This document shows, in pieces, positions 6,236-9,919 of a stretch of DNA of 9,919 nucleotides. Both the position numbers and the translations under genes were made by a program. Each line of letters begins with the position of its first letter. Position 1 is the first letter of the stretch. The notes beneath the pieces are model-generated. The model searched no databases. It was not told the origin of the DNA and saw nothing but the letters and a program-made list of their open reading frames with translations. The DNA is from Candidatus Nomurabacteria bacterium. GTDB lineage: Bacteria; Patescibacteriota; Minisyncoccia; Phycocordibacterales; UBA9973. The stretch spans positions 1 to 9,919 of the forward strand of contig CAIQAW010000057.1 of assembly GCA_903869875.1 (NCBI GenBank), read 5' to 3'.

Positions 6236-7861
6236 TTACTTCTTCTTTGCAAAGTAGTGTCTAGAAAGTACTATCAGTAGTAACAACATGAACGTTAGTA
6301 ACAACCAACCGAACAATGATGTTGGGAAAAACCCTGTACCGAAACCGAACAATGCAGCAGCACCCTGGCCGTTACCATAACCAAACGGGTCGGCAGCTTT
6401 GTCTAGTATTGTACTGTTACCTTTTACTGAACCAGTTTGAACTTTAGTAGAACCACCAGTAGATGTGGTGTTCAAAGTTTTAACATAGTTAGTGTCGCCA
6501 CGAGACACAGTAGACTGGTCCATAGCAACTGCACGGTAGTAGTATGTAGTACCAGGTTTAAGACCGGCTATACTTGCAGAAAAAACATACGAATTGTTTA
6601 TAGCTACATACTGTTGTGCTGTAGTTTGGCCTAATGCTGTAGTTGGACCGTATTCGAACCAAACACGTGCATTAGTTGCAGTACCATAAACTATACCACT
6701 GACAACAATACTTTTTGTTGTCGCAGATTTAGCTAGTATGGTAGTTGCACTGATGTGGTTTGTGTTTGAACCGCCACCACCGTTACCGCCGCCGCCGTTT
6801 CCACCACCACCATTGCCACCACCGCCGTTACCGCCGTTGTATGCCAATGTGTCAAAGAATAAAATGTTTCCGGCATATACTGTACCTACACTGTTTGTTG
6901 CAACAGCACGGTAATAGTATCTAGTAGATGGAAACAAACTAGAAGCAAAATGTATACAGTTACCACCAGTACCTAATACCTGACTTGGTGTACGGTATGA
7001 CATGGCACTGTTTTCGCCATATTCAAAATACACGTTTACAGTAGAGTCGCTACCAGTTGTATACGCACAAGAAATATTTGCACTATTAAAAGTAATATTA
7101 GAAGCTGAGCTATTATATACAGTTGGCAACACGTTTGAACCGCCGCCGCCACCGCCTCCTCCACCACCGCCGCCACCGCCATTTGTAGGTGATGTGGTAA
7201 ATTGACCTATAGTTACAGCAGTAGTTGTACCAACAGTGTTTGTTGCAACAGCACGGTAGTAGTATTTAGTACTTGGGTTTAAACCAGTAACATATGTAGT
7301 ACATGTTGCACCTGTTGTAAGTGTTTGTGGATTTGTTTTAGTTGCTAGTGTTGTAACAGATGTGCCGTATTCAAAATAAACAGAGGCAGTGTTGTCGCTA
7401 CCTGTGTTTATGGCACATGTAAGGTTAACACTGTTTGTTGACGGGTTTACTGCACCAGTAGTCATAACTGATGGTTTTGCACTAACTGTTATGTCTGTTA
7501 CAAAATTTGCAATAGAACCAGTTGGAAACTGTCCATGGCCTTCGCCTAATATACGATAGTAATAACGTTTACCTGAAGTTAACCCAGTTATAGTTTTACT
7601 GTATGACAAATTTACACCAGTTACGGCTTCGTGTGGGGTGTCTGTAGAACCAAAGAAAGCACCGTTGTCTGCATATTCAAACCAAACGTTCATAACAGAA
7701 CCGTCAGTGTTGTATGTACCGTTTAGTGTTGCAGTTGTTGCAGTGGCCGTATACGAACCGGTTTGCATATTTGGCGCCGCCATAGCCTGACTGGCACCGA
7801 ACATAGCAAAAGCCGCACAAAATGCGAAAACAAAGCTAAATTTTTGGATTGTATTTTTCAT
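6236..7861 (-). CDS. Surface protein: four Fn3-like domains, glycine linkers, C-terminal membrane anchor
   Basis: This 541-residue protein is probably exposed on the cell surface. Residues 1-29 are a signal peptide (likely cut after AMA). Four related beta-sandwich domains follow at about 31-124, 129-224, 244-338 and 367-464. Each has the pattern V-W/Y-FEYG ... GL-x-P-x-T-x-YYYRAVA, as in Fn3-like domains of bacterial surface proteins. Domains 2 and 3 each hold a cysteine pair (C149/C187 and C265/C302) that could form a disulfide. Domains 1 and 4 do not. A run of 14 glycines (228-241) separates domains 2 and 3, and a (NGGGG)n linker (342-366) separates 3 and 4. After a Gly/Phe-rich stretch, residues about 515-533 form a transmembrane segment followed by the basic tail RHYFAKKK, a stop-transfer anchor. 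There is no LPxTG motif. A binding or adhesion role is inferred. A near-consensus promoter and a hairpin terminator make it a single-gene unit, divergent from the gene at 8008. Confidence 0.88.
   Translation of the reverse strand: MKNTIQKFSFVFAFCAAFAMFGASQAMAAPNMQTGSYTATATTATLNGTYNTDGSVMNVWFEYADNGAFFGSTDTPHEAVTGVNLSYSKTITGLTSGKRYYYRILGEGHGQFPTGSIANFVTDITVSAKPSVMTTGAVNPSTNSVNLTCAINTGSDNTASVYFEYGTSVTTLATKTNPQTLTTGATCTTYVTGLNPSTKYYYRAVATNTVGTTTAVTIGQFTTSPTNGGGGGGGGGGGGGGSNVLPTVYNSSASNITFNSANISCAYTTGSDSTVNVYFEYGENSAMSYRTPSQVLGTGGNCIHFASSLFPSTRYYYRAVATNSVGTVYAGNILFFDTLAYNGGNGGGGNGGGGNGGGGNGGGGSNTNHISATTILAKSATTKSIVVSGIVYGTATNARVWFEYGPTTALGQTTAQQYVAINNSYVFSASIAGLKPGTTYYYRAVAMDQSTVSRGDTNYVKTLNTTSTGGSTKVQTGSVKGNSTILDKAADPFGYGNGQGAAALFGFGTGFFPTSLFGWLLLTFMLLLLIVLSRHYFAKKK
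6764..6838 (-). repeat. Coding (NGGGG)n minisatellite linker
   Basis: Four imperfect 15-bp units encode NGGGG, preceded by NGG, between the third and fourth Fn3-like domains. All units preserve frame, so slippage would change only linker length. Synonymous differences between units (GGT/GGC/GGA) show the array is not freshly expanded. Confidence 0.85.
7139..7180 (-). repeat. Coding poly-glycine triplet tract
   Basis: Fourteen consecutive GGN codons (GGC, GGT and GGA mixed) encode a flexible linker between the second and third Fn3-like domains. This is a GC-rich island in an AT-rich gene. Repeat-number change would stay in frame. Confidence 0.9.
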
Positions 7862-7897
7862 ATGTATATTATATCGTATTTATAAGGATATTTTTGT

Positions 7898-7925
7898 ATT
7901 ATAGCAAATTTATATGTTTTGTCAA
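7898..7925 (-). promoter_or_regulatory. Promoter of the Fn3-linker surface protein gene
   Basis: Perfect -35 TTGACA (7920-7925) and perfect extended -10 TGC-TATAAT (-10 at 7898-7903) with 16-bp spacing on the minus strand. This is the best promoter in the window. The start would be near 7891, giving a leader of about 30 nt, AT-rich and lacking a Shine-Dalgarno sequence. Confidence 0.85.
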
Positions 7926-7933
7926 GTTTAGGC

Positions 7934-7962
7934 TTGACTTTTAAGGCTAAATCTGCTATACT
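7934..7962 (+). promoter_or_regulatory. Promoter of the plus-strand secreted protein gene
   Basis: The -35 TTGACT (7934-7939) and -10 TATACT (7957-7962) are spaced by 17 bp, with TGC immediately before the -10. The start would be near 7969, with a leader of about 39 nt. Its -35 box is 8 bp from that of the divergent promoter. GTCAAG (7921-7926) and CTTGAC (7933-7938) form a perfect inverted repeat across the gap. Confidence 0.85.
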
Positions 7963-8007
7963 ACAGGTAGAAAATTCTAATAAATTAACCGTTTTTTCCA
8001 ATTAAAT

Positions 8008-9549
8008 ATGCGTAACAAAATCATCCTAATCACTACCCTATTATGGGCCTTCGTTGGAGCTGTACAAGTACAAGCTCAAAATTCTGTAAATTTTTTCTTC
8101 GCAGTAGGCGGAGCGAAAACAATAACCGGAACCATCCAGTTTACTGGCGTAAAAGACAGTATATACACTGTCACCTCTTACTATTCATACGGACCTAACG
8201 GAACGTTATGGGCTATGAAAAGCCGTCAGTTAAAAGCAACAGGGCTATTGCAAACATTTACAGACACAATAACTGATTCAAACAGTGCAAACAGTTTGCC
8301 TGTTTCAGATTCAATTTGCGTTGTTGCCAGACTACAGTCACCCGGATTTGTAGATACGTTATCTAACAAGATATGCGGAATATCTGTAACAGAGACCCCA
8401 AAGAAACCAAAAATTTCAGCAGTGTCTAAACCAAATGTTACACCAAATGGTAGCGGTTACTGGGTTAACAAAGTAGAGACCAATGTACTAGCAGTAGTAT
8501 ACACGTATGTATCACTAGATAGTATTGGAACATACAACCCATTAAATAAACTTACGGACAGCATACTAATTATGGGTAACCCAAACTTTCCGAACATTAC
8601 AGTTTCACTTGGAATCTGCCCGCCATTTAAAAGCATGTGGGCAAGATCAGTTATTGTAAATGCAGCTGGTAAAGACAGTATTGCACCAACTAAGACTGAC
8701 GTTTATTTTCCACCGGTACCTGCAACATGTGAACTTGATTCAGTTGCACCGTACAGCAACAAGTTCGGCATACGAGTTAAAACCGTAGGTGCAGGACTTC
8801 CGACTGACGGAGGTATCGAGGCCCAGAAAGCTGGCACTACAACATGGTATTCTGTAAGTGATACATTTCATGTATCTGGGCAAGGAGTTCAACCTTCATG
8901 GGTTAACACCTACCCGATTTTTGATCCTGAAACAGCATACTTCATTCGTAGTTGGGTCTATAATGGACTTGGAACTAAGAGTTACTCTTATGTTTCAGCT
9001 CAGCCTTATTACACAAGTAAAGTAAATAATCTTGGTTATTTTGCAATAAAAATTAACAAGGTTGTCGAAGATACTCATGGAGGAATCGATGTAACACTTA
9101 CAACAAACACTACAAACAACACTGTTGCAAACGCGTACATTAAAATTTCTGAAAACAGGAACTTTACACCAAGTATTATTAAAGGTCCTTACGTTATTAC
9201 AACAAGTTCTGACACTCGAACAGTACATATTGCATTATCCACTTCAGGTACATTTCACTTTACAGGATATGGTATGGACAACAAAGGTGTTCAGATTGAC
9301 AGTTCAAACGTATTGACTATCACAGTCCACAACTGGTCTGTGGGTATGGACATTAATAAAGACTTTGCAATATTGCAAAGTGAATCTGGTGTCCAATACC
9401 AATTAATTGATGTGACTGGAAAAGTAGTGGCAGATGGTTTTACTGAAAACGCATTTGAACAAATTAATTTAATAGATCTACCAACAGGTATGTATTCGTG
9501 CATTTTAACAAAAGACGGATACAGACAAATCGGCAAGATAATTAAATAA
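8008..9549 (+). CDS. Secreted Fn3/Ig-like protein with T9SS-like C-terminal sorting domain
   Basis: This 513-residue exported protein was not recognised as a named family. Residues 1-24 are a signal peptide (MRNK, hydrophobic core, likely cut after VQAQ). The body appears to be four beta-sandwich segments at about 25-127, 135-235, 238-335 and 340-441. Segment 3 ends in DPETAYFIRSWVYNGLGT, which parallels the YYYRAVATNTVGT strand of the divergent neighbour's Fn3-like domains. Residues about 444-513 resemble the type A sorting domain of the Bacteroidota type IX secretion system: YQLIDVTGKVV, then INLIDLPTGMYSCIL, then KDGYRQIGKIIK at the very end. The usual YPNP opening is replaced by MDINKDF. 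In Bacteroidota this domain directs outer-membrane export and attachment. What it does here is unknown. Promoter, gene and terminator form a self-contained unit on the strand opposite to its neighbours, compatible with acquisition. The start has no Shine-Dalgarno sequence. Confidence 0.85.
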   Translation: MRNKIILITTLLWAFVGAVQVQAQNSVNFFFAVGGAKTITGTIQFTGVKDSIYTVTSYYSYGPNGTLWAMKSRQLKATGLLQTFTDTITDSNSANSLPVSDSICVVARLQSPGFVDTLSNKICGISVTETPKKPKISAVSKPNVTPNGSGYWVNKVETNVLAVVYTYVSLDSIGTYNPLNKLTDSILIMGNPNFPNITVSLGICPPFKSMWARSVIVNAAGKDSIAPTKTDVYFPPVPATCELDSVAPYSNKFGIRVKTVGAGLPTDGGIEAQKAGTTTWYSVSDTFHVSGQGVQPSWVNTYPIFDPETAYFIRSWVYNGLGTKSYSYVSAQPYYTSKVNNLGYFAIKINKVVEDTHGGIDVTLTTNTTNNTVANAYIKISENRNFTPSIIKGPYVITTSSDTRTVHIALSTSGTFHFTGYGMDNKGVQIDSSNVLTITVHNWSVGMDINKDFAILQSESGVQYQLIDVTGKVVADGFTENAFEQINLIDLPTGMYSCILTKDGYRQIGKIIK

Positions 9550-9569
9550 AAAATAACTCTGTGGAGTTT

Positions 9570-9600
9570 AAACTCCAACACAATTGTGTTGGAGTTTTTT
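9570..9600 (+). terminator. Intrinsic terminator of the plus-strand secreted protein gene
   Basis: A 28-bp perfect palindrome (9570-9597), with GC-containing core CTCCAACAC/GTGTTGGAG, runs into six T (9595-9600), starting 20 bp after the TAA. The upstream arm also belongs to a second, overlapping 16-bp palindrome (9562-9577), so two exclusive hairpins can be drawn. The downstream one is much more stable. Confidence 0.9.
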
Positions 9601-9626
9601 GATTGCTAACATTATACAACCATGCT

Positions 9627-9919
9627 ATGGTTAAGAAAAATACATTAGATATGGCTCTATTTGAAAACACGAAACCTGTTATAATATGGTTGCCTGTATG
9701 GTACACATGCCGTTGTGGTGGCGATATACTACAAAAAGTTGAAAGATATAAAAGGATTTGGGCTTATGGTGGTAGATATGCTGGTGCTTCAAGACCTTAC
9801 TACATACCTGAATCTATTTATAAACAAGAGTTCAAATGCTCAGAATGCGAAAGGAAATTTAAAACTACAATCTTTCTTAGGAAGAAAAAGAAACCTATAC
9901 TAGTTTTAGAAAATGGTGA
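9627..9919 (+). CDS. Small zinc-ribbon-like protein, 3' end outside the window
   Basis: An open frame of at least 97 codons runs from ATG 9627 to the window edge without a stop. The product is rich in Lys, Tyr and Trp. It carries two cysteine knuckles, TCRCGG (C28, C30) and FKCSECERKFK (C71, C74), about 40 residues apart, as in a zinc ribbon with a long insert. A basic segment RKKKK follows at 85-89. No signal peptide is evident, so it should be cytoplasmic, possibly binding nucleic acid (inference). An alternative start is ATG 9651. No Shine-Dalgarno sequence and only a poor -10 (TATACA, 9613-9618) are seen. It lies 27 bp after the terminator of the preceding gene. The family was not recognised. 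Confidence 0.6.
   Translation, partial: MVKKNTLDMALFENTKPVIIWLPVWYTCRCGGDILQKVERYKRIWAYGGRYAGASRPYYIPESIYKQEFKCSECERKFKTTIFLRKKKKPILVLENG

Noticed and set aside
7002..7205. Plus-strand reading frame encoding a long proline run
   Set aside because: It is the antisense of the poly-glycine linker in the Fn3-like surface protein, with no promoter of its own and no start signal.
1..9570. Repeat GTGGAGTTTA at both window ends (1-10 and 9561-9570), considered as flanking repeats of an element
   Set aside because: It is only 10 bp, there is no element between with mobility genes, and the right copy belongs to a terminator palindrome. Chance is sufficient.
9715..9903. Plus-strand 62-codon frame near the right edge
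   Set aside because: It overlaps the longer zinc-ribbon-like frame from 9627, which has cysteine knuckles and a protein-like composition. The shorter frame shows no motif.

Overview
The window looks like a chromosomal segment of a small-genome, AT-rich bacterium of the Patescibacteria/CPR type, most likely the Parcubacteria side. This is inference. It rests on a beta-propeller surface protein ending in the GSxGYET..FG..T peptidoglycan-binding domain typical of that group, a class II (B12-dependent) ribonucleotide reductase with an ATP-cone, short AT-rich leaders without Shine-Dalgarno sequences, and several exported Fn3-like proteins. No mobile element, CRISPR array, tRNA or rRNA was seen. 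All complete genes end in TAA or TAG, so nothing suggests UGA recoding, although the sample is too small to exclude it.

Layout. A strong promoter at the left edge (25-52, minus) drives a gene outside the window. An 865-residue secreted protein follows (56-2653, minus), made of about ten tandem propeller blades and a peptidoglycan-binding tail. The 508-bp gap to its right holds the RNase P RNA gene rnpB (2737-3052, minus) with its own promoter and terminator. Next come nrdJ, the adenosylcobalamin-dependent ribonucleotide reductase (3162-5480, minus), a membrane-anchored DUF192 protein (5644-6156, minus), and a surface protein of four Fn3-like domains joined by glycine-rich linkers and ending in a membrane anchor (6236-7861, minus). 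A 146-bp divergent promoter region separates it from the only complete plus-strand gene (8008-9549), a secreted Fn3-like protein whose last 70 residues resemble a type IX secretion (Por) C-terminal sorting domain. A perfect hairpin terminator follows. The window ends inside a small zinc-ribbon-like ORF (9627 onward, open at the right edge).

Function. Most genes are single transcription units with their own promoter and usually their own terminator. Four of the five complete proteins carry a signal peptide or membrane anchor, so the region is mainly a cell-surface locus with two housekeeping genes (rnpB, nrdJ) inside it. The two Fn3-like surface genes are divergent, and their -35 boxes lie back to back in an inverted repeat, so they may be co-regulated.

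The points most worth a second look are the T9SS-like sorting domain in an otherwise Patescibacteria-like context, the RNase P RNA lacking the usual L15 GGU loop and carrying complementary L3 and L15 hairpins, and the symmetric promoter pair between the two surface-protein genes.
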